Part shown: piece after piece, positions 1 through 5,751 of the stretch
Layout: each line of letters begins with the position of its first letter
Numbering within the stretch: the first letter of the stretch is position 1
From: Methanosarcina sp.
GTDB lineage: Archaea > Halobacteriota > Methanosarcinia > Methanosarcinales > Methanosarcinaceae
Assembly (NCBI GenBank): GCA_017883485.1
Contig: JADGNM010000132.1
Location: forward strand, 1 to 7,054
Length of the DNA: 7,054 nucleotides
Direction: 5' to 3'
Notes under the pieces: generated by a model
Seen by the model: the letters and a program-made list of their open reading frames with translations, nothing else
What the model was told of the DNA's origin: nothing
Databases searched by the model: none
Translations under genes and position numbers: made by a program

Positions 1-205
1 GCCAACAATTAATGGAAACTAATTCAGATAAATATGCCCATTGAATCTTATGGAAGATGGCTATTGATGTTGTTTTACCCAGGCTGAATAGTTACAATAA
101 GTTATGACATTTTGTCCTGAATAAGACACTCGATGGGCCCACATCCCGTACGCTTCAGGCATAATTCAGCTCGTCCGAACCTGAGATTTGCATGCAAAAT
201 TAAAG
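1..205. other. Left-edge sequence without a recognisable gene
   Basis: No convincing gene is seen on either strand. The longest open stretch worth noting is on the minus strand at about 63-164. It reads as a 33-codon peptide starting MPEAYGMWAHRVSY and has no family I recognise; it may be a gene remnant or chance. The palindrome GGGCCC occurs at about 136-141, and CCTGAA/TTCAGG arms flank this part (about 116-121 and 155-160). The segment lies upstream of a broken methyltransferase-like gene and may contain its damaged leader. Confidence 0.4.
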
Positions 206-319
206 ATGGTCAAGATGATATATATAAAATCCAATAAATATAATGCCGCTTTTGTCCAAGAAAATATGATGGGCCCAAATTCAATGAAAATTATTGAGGA
301 ATTGGCTGAATCTTTAAAA
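206..319 (+). pseudogene. Methyltransferase N-terminal fragment, truncated
   Basis: This short plus-strand piece contains NAAFVQENMMGPNSMKIIEE followed by a helix. From memory, that resembles the N-terminus of archaeal SAM-dependent methyltransferases, where ENMMGPNSM precedes the glycine-rich SAM-binding loop. No SAM loop is present here. After LAESLK (about 319) the reading continues only because the opposite strand, which encodes an aldehyde dehydrogenase fragment, happens to stay open to 370. ATG codons at 206 and 215 are possible starts, and neither has a strong ribosome binding site. About 38 residues remain of a protein that would normally exceed 200. The family assignment is tentative because so little is left; the truncation itself is clear if the assignment holds. 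Confidence 0.5.
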
Positions 320-711
320 TTCCAGGGCATGATCCCGAGAATTACTCCCAGAGGATTAAAAGTCACATAACTTTTTGCAGCATCTGTATCTACAAGTTCA
401 TCTTTCAGAAACTCAGCCGCATTTTTAACGTAATAGTCACAGATTAAGCCGCATTTCTGAATTTCGGCTCTCGACTGTTTTATTGGTTTTCCCATTTCCT
501 TCGTAATAATCTCGGCATAAAAATCAATATTCTGCCGAAGCACCTCGGCAACTTTTGTAAGATACTTTGTCCTTTCTTCAACAGACAATGAACTCCAGCC
601 GGAAAAAGCAATCCGGGAATTTGCGATATAGGCTTCACATTCCTCAATAGTAAACGAATCGTATGTCCAGTTTACTTCTTCTGTATAAGGATTTATAGAT
701 TTCAATATCAT
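316..711 (-). pseudogene. NAD(P)-dependent aldehyde dehydrogenase, 5' fragment
   Basis: The first ~130 residues of an aldehyde dehydrogenase (succinate-semialdehyde dehydrogenase-like class) remain. Visible family features are KSINPYTEE at the start, a long helix with WSSLSVEERTKYL, ITKEMGKPIKQSRAEI, and NPLGVILGIMPWNF, the segment that normally opens the cofactor-binding fold. Intact members have about 450-500 residues. The catalytic glutamate and cysteine regions are missing. Homology stops right after PWNF at about 316, where the strand becomes the complement of a methyltransferase-like fragment. Beyond that point the frame stays open to 166 with an unrelated hydrophobic tail. I chose the ATG at 709-711 over an ATG at 736-738 because it has the purine-rich AGAGATGAA just upstream. 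The remnant cannot encode an active enzyme. Confidence 0.85.
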
Positions 712-823
712 TATTTCATCTCTAAAATATCTGTTCATTATGTAAGTTGGAGGTTTATAGATTCGCTTTTCACGATCTTAATTCTAAGAATCTCCAGGTA
801 ATAACATTAGATTTATTCATATT

Positions 824-836
824 AATATTTAAAAAG
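824..836 (-). promoter_or_regulatory. Possible TATA box of the truncated aldehyde dehydrogenase
   Basis: On the minus strand this reads CTTTTTAAATATT, a good archaeal TATA box with an A/T-rich BRE-like flank. It lies about 115 bases upstream of the aldehyde dehydrogenase start, which would give a leader of roughly 85-90 bases. Leaders of this length are common in Methanosarcina. The assignment is by sequence alone in a very AT-rich spacer. Confidence 0.35.
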
Positions 837-1203
837 TTTAAAGAAAAGAAGGAGTTTTGAACCTTTGGTTTCTAAGTTATACAAAACTGCAAATAACATT
901 ATTATGTAAAAAGTGCAGGTTTGAACTGTCTTTGGCTATTTCGGAAACGATATGTGTTCACGATGCAAACGAACCGGATCCCCTAAGCCCTTTTTCTCTG
1001 GCGGGTACTCCATATATTCCGGCCTAAATCATGCATCATCAGACTCTCTCGAACCTGAATAAAGAATACATGTTTTCAAGTGAATTGATGAAACGTTAGA
1101 AGCTTAGTCCATTTATGCGGGACTGTTAATAAGATAGGTTGTTTATAAGCTGATAGTTGATAAAATCGGCAGCGTTGAACCACGCCTTCCTGGCACCTAA
1201 TAG

Positions 1204-1225
1204 ATTTATATGATATGAGGAAAGG
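1204..1225 (+). promoter_or_regulatory. TATA-like box and ribosome binding site for the PK_C-like gene
   Basis: ATTTATATG at 1204-1212 is a TATA-like stretch. GAGGAAAGG at 1217-1225 is a purine-rich ribosome binding site 8 bases before the ATG at 1234, and it supports that start. The TATA-like stretch is too close for a leadered transcript that includes the binding site, so the functional promoter may lie further upstream. The binding site is the firmer call. Confidence 0.45.
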
Positions 1226-1233
1226 AAAAATAT

Positions 1234-1914
1234 ATGCGAGTTTTTGAAAGACCTGGTCCGATTAATACAAACGAAATTGTTAACATTGTTAGAGAAAAAT
1301 CAACTCTTGTTAAATATATTGTTGTTGCTTCCATAACTGGGGATAGCGCCGTAAAAGTTGCCCAAAATATTACCAATAAGACCATTACTTGTGTTACCTG
1401 TCCTCAGGGTATGTATTGGGAAATAGATCAAATGGAAAAAGATATTTTTAATGACATTCCTGAGTTAAAGGTTATAAAAGATAAATGGGTACAAGAGGGA
1501 TTACACCGTGTTCCCATGAACATTACTGACGAAAATAGAGTCAAACTAAATCAACTCAATGTAACTATAGTTCAGGGAACAATTCCTTTTTTCGGACCTA
1601 GTTTTTCTATGAGATTGCATCTTCATCAGGTCACATCCCTTGATATTATAGCAAAAACACTGGAGCTGATTTCTCCCGGGACATTAGTGTGCTTGGAAAG
1701 TGTATTGATGTCAACTGATGCCGGAGTAATTCCCGAAGGAGAACTCGTTTTAGCATGTGCAGGTACCGAACGAGGGCTTGACACTGCCTGGATAATGAGA
1801 AGTTGTGCTTCGGCAAATATGTTTCACCCTTCAAAAGGGTTCAGATTTGTTGAGTTACTGGCAAAGCCGGGAATTGCTTTGCAGCCTGATATAAATATTG
1901 AGTATTTGAGATAA
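1234..1914 (+). CDS. Stand-alone pyruvate kinase C-terminal-domain-like protein
   Basis: A 226-residue protein resembling the alpha/beta (PK_C) domain of pyruvate kinase, found in archaea as a free-standing protein without the catalytic barrel. Visible features are an opening ERPGPINTNE, a strand and loop KYIVVASITGDSA (residues 27-39), and CVTCPQG (53-59). A conserved C-terminal half follows: ISPGTLVCLESVLMSTDAGVI (147-166), then EGELVLACAGTERGLDTAWI (168-187), ending near ELLAKPG (207-213). In pyruvate kinase this domain carries the allosteric effector site; the role of free-standing versions is not established to my knowledge. Length is slightly above the ~190 residues I would expect, mainly because of an insertion-like stretch at about 60-110. 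No signal peptide or membrane segment is seen. It is the only intact gene in the eroded left region. Confidence 0.7.
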   Translation: MRVFERPGPINTNEIVNIVREKSTLVKYIVVASITGDSAVKVAQNITNKTITCVTCPQGMYWEIDQMEKDIFNDIPELKVIKDKWVQEGLHRVPMNITDENRVKLNQLNVTIVQGTIPFFGPSFSMRLHLHQVTSLDIIAKTLELISPGTLVCLESVLMSTDAGVIPEGELVLACAGTERGLDTAWIMRSCASANMFHPSKGFRFVELLAKPGIALQPDINIEYLR

Positions 1915-1918
1915 GGGG

Positions 1919-1933
1919 CCAGCCGCAATGGCT
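1919..1933 (+). terminator. Small hairpin just after the PK_C-like gene
   Basis: CAGCC-GCAAT-GGCTG forms a 5-bp GC-rich stem a few bases after the stop codon at 1912-1914. A T-run (GGTTTTTAAG) follows about 30 bases later, so the hairpin could mark a transcript end or 3' stabiliser. That T-run could instead be a TATA-like promoter element for the transglutaminase-like gene that follows. Both readings are weak. Confidence 0.3.
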
Positions 1934-2007
1934 GAAACGAGTAAGGTGTGACATCGTGCGCCGGTTTTTAAGAGAGCTCTGGGGTAACAATTGACAGGAT
2001 GAGTAAG

Positions 2008-2729
2008 ATGATGTATACTGAAAGTGATAACATTCAAGATTACATCCAAAAGAATGAGATTATAGACTACGACCATAAACTTATTATTGAAAAGTGCCGT
2101 GAATTAGAAAAAGGCACGAACGATGAAATTACCTTGATTAAAAAGATTTATGAGTTTGTTCGAGATGATATTCACCATTCAGGGGACATAGGGGAACAGA
2201 GAGTTACCTGTAAGGCATCAGAGGTTTTAGAGTTCGGTCACGGGATCTGTTGCGCTAAATCTCATCTGCTTGCAGCCATGCTTCGGTTTTTTGGGATACC
2301 GACTGGGTTCTGTTATCAGAAGCTTTGTTCAGCCGAAGACACTAAGGAGCCGTAACTAAACAACGTGATATATATATACCTATTTATTCTCTATCAGATT
2401 ACCATAAAAATTTAATAAATTCATCATGTTATTTTGCTACAGCTCCTAACAAGAAATTCTTACATTGCTTGAACGCAGTATATTTGAAAGGTTCAAAAAA
2501 GTGGATAAGATTGGATGCAAGAGGTAATAGACCAGGGTTAGATGCTCAGTTTCGTATAGACAAAGAAAAGATTGCTCGGCCAGTTAATGAAGAGTTTGGA
2601 GAAGAAGATAACCAAATAATATTCAAAAAGCCCAATCAGACTGTTGTTCAGATATTAAAGAAAAGTAATAATACGAAAGAGCTGTGGATGCAGTGGGAGC
2701 TTGGACTGATAGACTTGTTCAGCACTTAG
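2008..2729 (+). pseudogene. Transglutaminase-like protein gene interrupted by a MITE-like insertion
   Basis: The two halves of this transglutaminase-like (papain-fold) gene lie in different frames. The first half ends at a TAA at 2353-2355 and contains the probable catalytic cysteine in GHGICCAKSHLLAAMLR. The second half resumes at 2450 and contains the probable histidine in FLHCLNAVYL and the aspartate in WIRLDARGN, so the usual Cys-His-Asp order is kept. Removing 2346-2449 (a 101-bp element plus one TAA copy) joins EDT to NKKFLHC in frame and gives about 205 residues. I prefer the ATG at 2008 or 2011 because GGATGAG at 1997-2003 fits as ribosome binding site; an ATG at 1999 overlaps it. Such small proteins may act as peptidases or transferases, and the substrate is unknown. 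As it stands the gene gives only a ~112-residue product lacking His and Asp. Confidence 0.85.
2346..2446. mobile_element. 101-bp MITE-like element with TAA target duplication
   Basis: The element begins GGAGCCGTAAC and ends GCTACAGCTCC, imperfect inverted repeats. Over 24 bases per arm (2346-2369 and 2423-2446) 19 positions match. It is flanked directly by TAA on both sides (2343-2345 and 2447-2449), as expected of a 3-bp target duplication. It is AT-rich, has no coding capacity, and interrupts a transglutaminase-like gene whose frame is restored by precise removal of the element and one TAA. A short non-coding insertion with inverted ends would be moved by a transposase encoded elsewhere. 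TNA-type duplications are known from some IS5-family groups, so a relative of those is a reasonable guess, but I do not recognise the ends. Confidence 0.85.
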
Positions 2730-2738
2730 GATTTAGTT

Positions 2739-2844
2739 CTGGGAGCTTCCACCCACAGCAGCTTCGGCATCCGAATTGCGCCTCAGGAGTACCCTGTCCT
2801 TTTCGCTCCGTTTCACTGCGCTCAAGAGGACCAATTGATGGGTA
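2739..2844. repeat. Palindrome-rich convergent spacer, possible dispersed repeat
   Basis: Between the broken transglutaminase-like gene and pgp lies a GC-richer stretch with stacked inverted repeats. CTGGG/CCCACAG lies at 2739-2758, and TTCGG-CAT-CCGAA at 2763-2775. A longer imperfect palindrome spans 2790-2844, with arms TACCC/GGGTA outside and GTCCTTTT/AAGAGGAC inside. The pentamer CGCTC occurs twice at the centre (2804-2808 and 2819-2823). Its composition differs from the AT-rich flanks. It could serve as a two-way transcription terminator, or be a dispersed intergenic repeat; only genome-wide comparison would tell. Confidence 0.45.
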
Positions 2845-2864
2845 TCGTTGTTTTTCAAAGGTTT

Positions 2865-3548
2865 TTAAATCCAGCTCTTTTCCTCAAGAAACTCAAGGGC
2901 TTCGATAGCTCCGTCTCCAAATGACGCTTTTGTTACATGATGTGCAGTTTCCTTTATTCTTTCGTCCCCGTTTCCGACAGCAATCCCGAAGCCTGAAGCC
3001 TCAAACATCTCTAAATCGTTCTCCGAATCTCCTATTGCCACAAAATCCCCGGCTTTTAATCCCATCATGCCTGCAATTTTCCGGAGGCCTATACCTTTGT
3101 TGATTCTGGTGCTTTTGAGATGTATGGCATATTTGGTATCAACCATTTCAACGTCAAAGTGTTGGGTTGCCAAAAGGGCTCTGGCTTTTTCAAGGTCAAA
3201 ATCTCTCTGGAGGGCGATTTCGGTCCTTCTATATAGTGGATCAAGTTTGGTGAGCTTGAAATGTTCGGACAGGAAAGAAAAAGCTTTTTCACATTCTTCC
3301 AGGCTTTCTTCATCAAAAATGCCATTCAAATCGTAACGGATAGTTAAAGCACCCCCGTTCTCGGCGATTACAGCTCCGTCCAGGCCGATAAGCTTTGATG
3401 CAGTTCTTGCATAACATAGAGTATTGCCTGTGGCAAGAACAACCGGGACTTTAAGAGAACGGATTTTTCTGACTGCCCCAAGGTGAAGTTCTCTTTTCTC
3501 GCAGGTGATTGTCCCGTCAATGTCAATAACAATAGCTCTGAATTTCAT
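2865..3548 (-). CDS. pgp: Phosphoglycolate phosphatase, archaeal HAD type
   Basis: A 227-residue HAD-superfamily hydrolase that removes phosphate from 2-phosphoglycolate to give glycolate, a housekeeping salvage reaction in the cytoplasm. All four HAD motifs are visible. Motif I is DIDGT (nucleophile Asp9, acid/base Asp11), motif II lies in LATGN (38-42), motif III is Lys151 in INKG, and motif IV is GDSENDLEMF (173-182). The cap domain lies between motifs II and III, as in class IIB enzymes such as the Thermoplasma protein TA0175. I chose the ATG at 3546-3548, because it opens directly with the motif I strand; a TTG at 3608 would add 20 residues with no family resemblance. No clear ribosome binding site precedes the chosen ATG. 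A TATA-like stretch lies about 25-35 bases upstream, so the mRNA may be leaderless. It lies downstream of radA in the same orientation. Confidence 0.88.
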   Translation of the reverse strand: MKFRAIVIDIDGTITCEKRELHLGAVRKIRSLKVPVVLATGNTLCYARTASKLIGLDGAVIAENGGALTIRYDLNGIFDEESLEECEKAFSFLSEHFKLTKLDPLYRRTEIALQRDFDLEKARALLATQHFDVEMVDTKYAIHLKSTRINKGIGLRKIAGMMGLKAGDFVAIGDSENDLEMFEASGFGIAVGNGDERIKETAHHVTKASFGDGAIEALEFLEEKSWI

Positions 3549-3568
3549 CAAAAAAGATTGGGAATGGG

Positions 3569-3583
3569 TAGATAAAATATTTC
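3569..3583 (-). promoter_or_regulatory. Possible TATA box for pgp
   Basis: On the minus strand this reads AAATATTTTATCTAC. It sits 21-35 bases upstream of the chosen pgp start. That distance would put transcription start at or near the ATG, matching the lack of a ribosome binding site. It is one of several AT-rich candidates, so the call is tentative. Confidence 0.35.
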
Positions 3584-3599
3584 CCCATTCATGAGTATC

Positions 3600-3665
3600 T
3601 ACCGTCAAGTTATAGTGACTGGCCGTTACAATTACCGCCAGTTATAGTTACCGTCCAATTATAAT
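3600..3665. repeat. Four degenerate 16-17-bp tandem units between radA and pgp
   Basis: Four head-to-tail units can be aligned: TACCGTCAAGTTATAGT (3600-3616), GACTGGCCGTTACAAT (3617-3632), TACCGCCAGTTATAGT (3633-3648) and TACCGTCCAATTATAAT (3649-3665). Units 1, 3 and 4 are clearly alike; unit 2 is diverged. The last unit ends 2 bases from the radA stop codon. The units also form ACTGGC/GCCAGT arms (3618-3623 and 3637-3642), so the transcript could fold. Possible roles are a radA terminator, an operator array for pgp, or neutral tandem duplication. Confidence 0.6.
3618..3642 (-). terminator. Possible hairpin downstream of radA
   Basis: ACTGGC and GCCAGT form a perfect 6-bp stem around a 13-base loop, 26 bases after the radA stop codon. 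It lies inside the tandem repeat region. No T-run follows directly on the minus strand, so it may be a 3' stabiliser instead of a true terminator. Confidence 0.3.
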
Positions 3666-3667
3666 TT

Positions 3668-4645
3668 TCACTGATCTTCGAGTCCGGCTGTAGTAACTGC
3701 GATAACAGCTTCTCCTTCGGGCATATTGGGAGAATCCACCAGACGGACAATTCTTTTCTCTCCTTTGGATTTCCGCAGGTAAAGTCTGAAGGTTGCCGTG
3801 TGGCCCACAATATGCCCTCCGATAGGTCTTGTGGGATCACCAAAGAAAGTGTCGGGTTTTGACATGACCTGGTTTGTTACTACTACACAGGCATTAAATA
3901 AGTCCCCAAAACGAAGCAGGGCGTGCATGTGCTTGTTGAGCTTCTGCTGTCTGTCTGCGAGGGTCCCCCTTCCGACGTATTCAGCCCTAAAATGAGCCAT
4001 AAGAGAGTCAACAATTAGCAGTCGAACGGGTTTTCCCATTTCCTTGAGCTCGTTTGCCAGGTCTGTTGCGGAATCCACAAGCAGCATCTGGTGATTGGAG
4101 TTGTATGCTCTGGCAACATGAATATTCTGGAGGAACTCTTCAGGGTTAAGTTCCATTTCGTGCTTTTCAGAAAGCCCTTTTACCATCTGGGTAATTCTTT
4201 CAGGCCTGAAGGTATTTTCGGTATCTATTATGACGACAGAACCATTCAGGCCCCCGTGTTCCCTGTCCATCTGGACGTTCACTGCGAGCTGGTGGGCCAG
4301 CTGGGTCTTTCCGGAACCGAATTCTCCGTACAGTTCGGTAATAGCCTGGGTTTCTATGCCCCCACCCATCATTTCGTTAAATTCGGTACAGCCTGTGGTC
4401 AGCTTACCTACCAATTTACGTCTTTCAAGCACGATATCTCCGGTCTCAAAACCTCCGATGTCAGCAGCTTGCCTTGCAGCGTTAATAATCTTTGCAGCAG
4501 TCGATTCCCCGATTTCGGCTGTAGTCGCAAGTTCGGAAGGAGAGGCTACCGCCACTGCTTCAATGGTATTAAATCCGGTTTCCTTGAGTTTTTCTGCAGT
4601 TGCAGGGCCAACTCCGGGCAATTCTTCGAGTGACATTTCGCTCAT
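3668..4645 (-). CDS. radA: DNA repair and recombination protein RadA
   Basis: A 325-residue archaeal RadA, the RecA/Rad51 homologue that forms filaments on single-stranded DNA and catalyses ATP-dependent strand exchange in recombinational repair. The N-terminal helix-hairpin-helix domain covers about residues 5-60 ([12 protein letters not shown]). The linker GFETG (65-69) corresponds to the polymerisation motif, with Phe66 packing into the next subunit. The ATPase core shows Walker A GEFGSGKT (107-114) and Walker B LLIVDS (209-214). DNA-binding loop L1 lies near 221-233 and L2 near 259-278, and the conserved end is [12 protein letters not shown]. Length is normal for the family. I chose the ATG at 4643-4645 since it has AGGAGAA about 8 bases upstream; an upstream in-frame start at 4669 would include that site in coding sequence. 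It diverges from coaD, with pgp downstream in the same orientation. Confidence 0.97.
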   Translation of the reverse strand: MSEMSLEELPGVGPATAEKLKETGFNTIEAVAVASPSELATTAEIGESTAAKIINAARQAADIGGFETGDIVLERRKLVGKLTTGCTEFNEMMGGGIETQAITELYGEFGSGKTQLAHQLAVNVQMDREHGGLNGSVVIIDTENTFRPERITQMVKGLSEKHEMELNPEEFLQNIHVARAYNSNHQMLLVDSATDLANELKEMGKPVRLLIVDSLMAHFRAEYVGRGTLADRQQKLNKHMHALLRFGDLFNACVVVTNQVMSKPDTFFGDPTRPIGGHIVGHTATFRLYLRKSKGEKRIVRLVDSPNMPEGEAVIAVTTAGLEDQ

Positions 4646-4724
4646 TACAAGTTCTCCTAAGATGCACATGTTTGTATAAGGTGCATAACGGTTGCTCCAT
4701 TATCGTTTTGAAGGTATATATAAG
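4646..4724 (-). promoter_or_regulatory. radA promoter and ribosome binding site
   Basis: On the minus strand, CTTATATATACC (4713-4724) is a strong archaeal TATA box. A start about 25 bases on would leave a leader of some 45 bases. The leader ends with TTAGGAGAACTTGTA just before the ATG, and its AGGAG matches the 16S rRNA 3' end. No obvious operator palindrome overlaps the box. Confidence 0.6.
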
Positions 4725-4810
4725 TAGAGGAGGTAGGGTGAAAGTATTATGGAGAGCCTCAGAAAGGCGGTTTAATGTCGCAAAACCTGCCAAAATGAAG
4801 GAAGATCAGG

Positions 4811-4920
4811 GCTTTTTTAATACTTCCACATATAATAAGAAATAATAACTGAAAAATAAAAAAAAGTCTCCAAAAAACCGAAGCAAACCAAAACTTCTTT
4901 TTACTTGGTGGCTTATCACC
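4811..4920 (+). promoter_or_regulatory. coaD promoter region and leader hairpin
   Basis: Two TATA-like elements are possible: CTTTTTTAATA at about 4812-4822 and ACATATAATAAG at 4828-4839. Either would give an A-rich leader of about 60-80 bases. Close to the coaD start, GGTG-GCTTAT-CACC (4907-4920) can form a 4-bp hairpin, and its left arm contains GGTGG, the only ribosome-binding-like sequence, 12 bases before the ATG. Folding could therefore affect translation, but the stem is short and this is inference. Confidence 0.4.
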
Positions 4921-4924
4921 CATC

Positions 4925-5395
4925 ATGCCAAAGGTCGCAGTCGGCGGTACGTTTCAGTATCTTCATGACGGACACGCCAAACTCATCGAAAAAGCATTTG
5001 AGATCGCACAGAACGGTACAGTCCATATAGGGCTTACCTCAGACGAAATGCTACAAAAAAGTCACGGTATTGAGAGCTATGAAAGCAGGAGGGCCCAACT
5101 GCTGCAATATTTAAAGGAAAAAAGGTATCCGGAAGACAGATATGAAGTTGTAAGGCTGAATGATCCCTGCGGCACCAGTCTTGAAGAGGACTTTGACTAC
5201 ATAGTTGTCTCTCCTGAAACTTATCCGGTTGCCCTCAAAATAAATAATATAAGGGAAAAAAGAGGAAAGAAACCCCTGGAAATCGTGTATGTCGAGTACG
5301 TGATGGCTGAAGATGGAATTCCCATTTCCTCAACAAGAATTGCAAAAGGAGAAATTGACAGGCACGGAAAATTGAAAAAAAAGCAGTATAAGTGA
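4925..5395 (+). CDS. coaD: Phosphopantetheine adenylyltransferase, archaeal type
   Basis: A 156-residue nucleotidyltransferase that transfers AMP from ATP to 4'-phosphopantetheine, giving dephospho-CoA, the fourth step from pantothenate to coenzyme A. It belongs to the archaeal/eukaryotic-like family, distinct from bacterial CoaD. The N-terminal GGTFQYLHDGH (7-17) holds the HxGH-type signature (LHDGH), which binds ATP phosphates. HIGLTSDEM (34-42) follows, then DYIVVSPETY (91-100), and ISSTRI (134-139) is the second conserved motif near the active site. Length is normal. The ATG at 4925 is favoured because the family motif starts within seven residues. The stop codon is followed after only 4 bases by the next gene, so co-transcription is very likely. 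It diverges from radA across 279 bp. Confidence 0.93.
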   Translation: MPKVAVGGTFQYLHDGHAKLIEKAFEIAQNGTVHIGLTSDEMLQKSHGIESYESRRAQLLQYLKEKRYPEDRYEVVRLNDPCGTSLEEDFDYIVVSPETYPVALKINNIREKRGKKPLEIVYVEYVMAEDGIPISSTRIAKGEIDRHGKLKKKQYK

Positions 5396-5399
5396 TAGT

Positions 5400-5735
5400 A
5401 TGCCCAGAGAATTTACAGAAAAAGATATTGAGATCTTTAACAAACTTGCTCCGGAAACCGGAGGCAAGCTTATCTCCAGAGAAGCAGGACATCAATTCCC
5501 TTTCATCCTGCGCCCGATTTCACATAAATTTGCCGAGTCTTCAGAGGACTTCAGGGCAAGGTTGGAAAGACTGAGCCCTGAGGAGCTTGACTACCTTGTC
5601 GGGCTTGCCCTTGATGGAAAGGAAGATGTCCAGTCTCTGGTTGAAGAAGACCTTGACGAGCTGGTTGAAATAGTTACTGAAAAAGTATCACCAGAGAGGG
5701 TAAAGCAGTTAAAGGACCTTTTGGGGATCTTCTGA
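5400..5735 (+). CDS. Conserved-looking acidic protein of unknown function
   Basis: I do not recognise this 111-residue protein. It is soluble, with no signal peptide, membrane segment or cysteines. The N-terminal half contains GGKLISREAGHQFPFILRPI (about 21-40), which mixes histidine, arginine and aromatic residues and could be a binding site. The C-terminal half (from about 53) looks all-helical and acidic, with LSPEELDYLVGLALDGKEDV and a run of Glu/Asp before KVSPERVKQLKDLLGIF. It begins 4 bases after coaD and ends 16 bases before the endonuclease IV-like gene, so translation is probably coupled within an operon. Only a weak ribosome binding site (AAGTGATAG) precedes the ATG, consistent with coupling. 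Codon use matches its neighbours, which supports a real gene. A small partner or accessory protein is possible, but nothing in the sequence shows it. Confidence 0.82.
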   Translation: MPREFTEKDIEIFNKLAPETGGKLISREAGHQFPFILRPISHKFAESSEDFRARLERLSPEELDYLVGLALDGKEDVQSLVEEDLDELVEIVTEKVSPERVKQLKDLLGIF

Positions 5736-5751
5736 AAAGGATTTTCGAAAA

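Larger units (their letters stand above)
712..1233. other. Long spacer without a convincing gene
   Basis: About 520 bases separate the broken aldehyde dehydrogenase gene from the next intact gene. The left half is very AT-rich and holds the probable aldehyde dehydrogenase promoter. A GC-richer island at about 940-1060 is open on both strands. The plus strand could give a 36-residue peptide starting MCSRCKRTGSPKPFF from an ATG at about 951. The minus strand carries an unterminated stretch containing RPEYMEYPPEKKGLGDPVRL. Neither has a good ribosome binding site or a family I recognise, so they may be remnants. No tRNA, rRNA or repeat array is seen. Confidence 0.45.

Noticed and set aside
166..315. 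Hydrophobic extension of the aldehyde dehydrogenase fragment as a membrane tail
   Set aside because: This stretch is the complement of the methyltransferase-like N-terminus; its hydrophobicity comes from reading that sequence backwards.
1855..2076. Minus-strand open stretch of 73 codons between the PK_C-like and transglutaminase-like genes
   Set aside because: It overlaps real coding sequence on both sides and has a random-looking composition.
2346..2449. The insertion in the transglutaminase-like gene as a spliced intron or programmed frameshift
   Set aside because: It lacks group I or II intron features and a bulge-helix-bulge motif is not evident. Inverted ends with a TAA duplication fit a mobile element better.
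3549..3608. N-terminal extension of phosphoglycolate phosphatase from a TTG at 3608
   Set aside because: The 20 extra residues have no family resemblance and would cover the probable promoter; the ATG at 3548 starts right at motif I.
4091..4679. Two long open stretches (180 and 149 codons) antisense to radA
   Set aside because: They lie opposite conserved radA coding sequence, have no family features, and their openness follows from radA codon use.
4600..4845. Plus-strand open stretch of 81 codons across the radA start and promoter
   Set aside because: It runs through the radA 5' end and its TATA box, lacks a ribosome binding site and resembles no protein I know.
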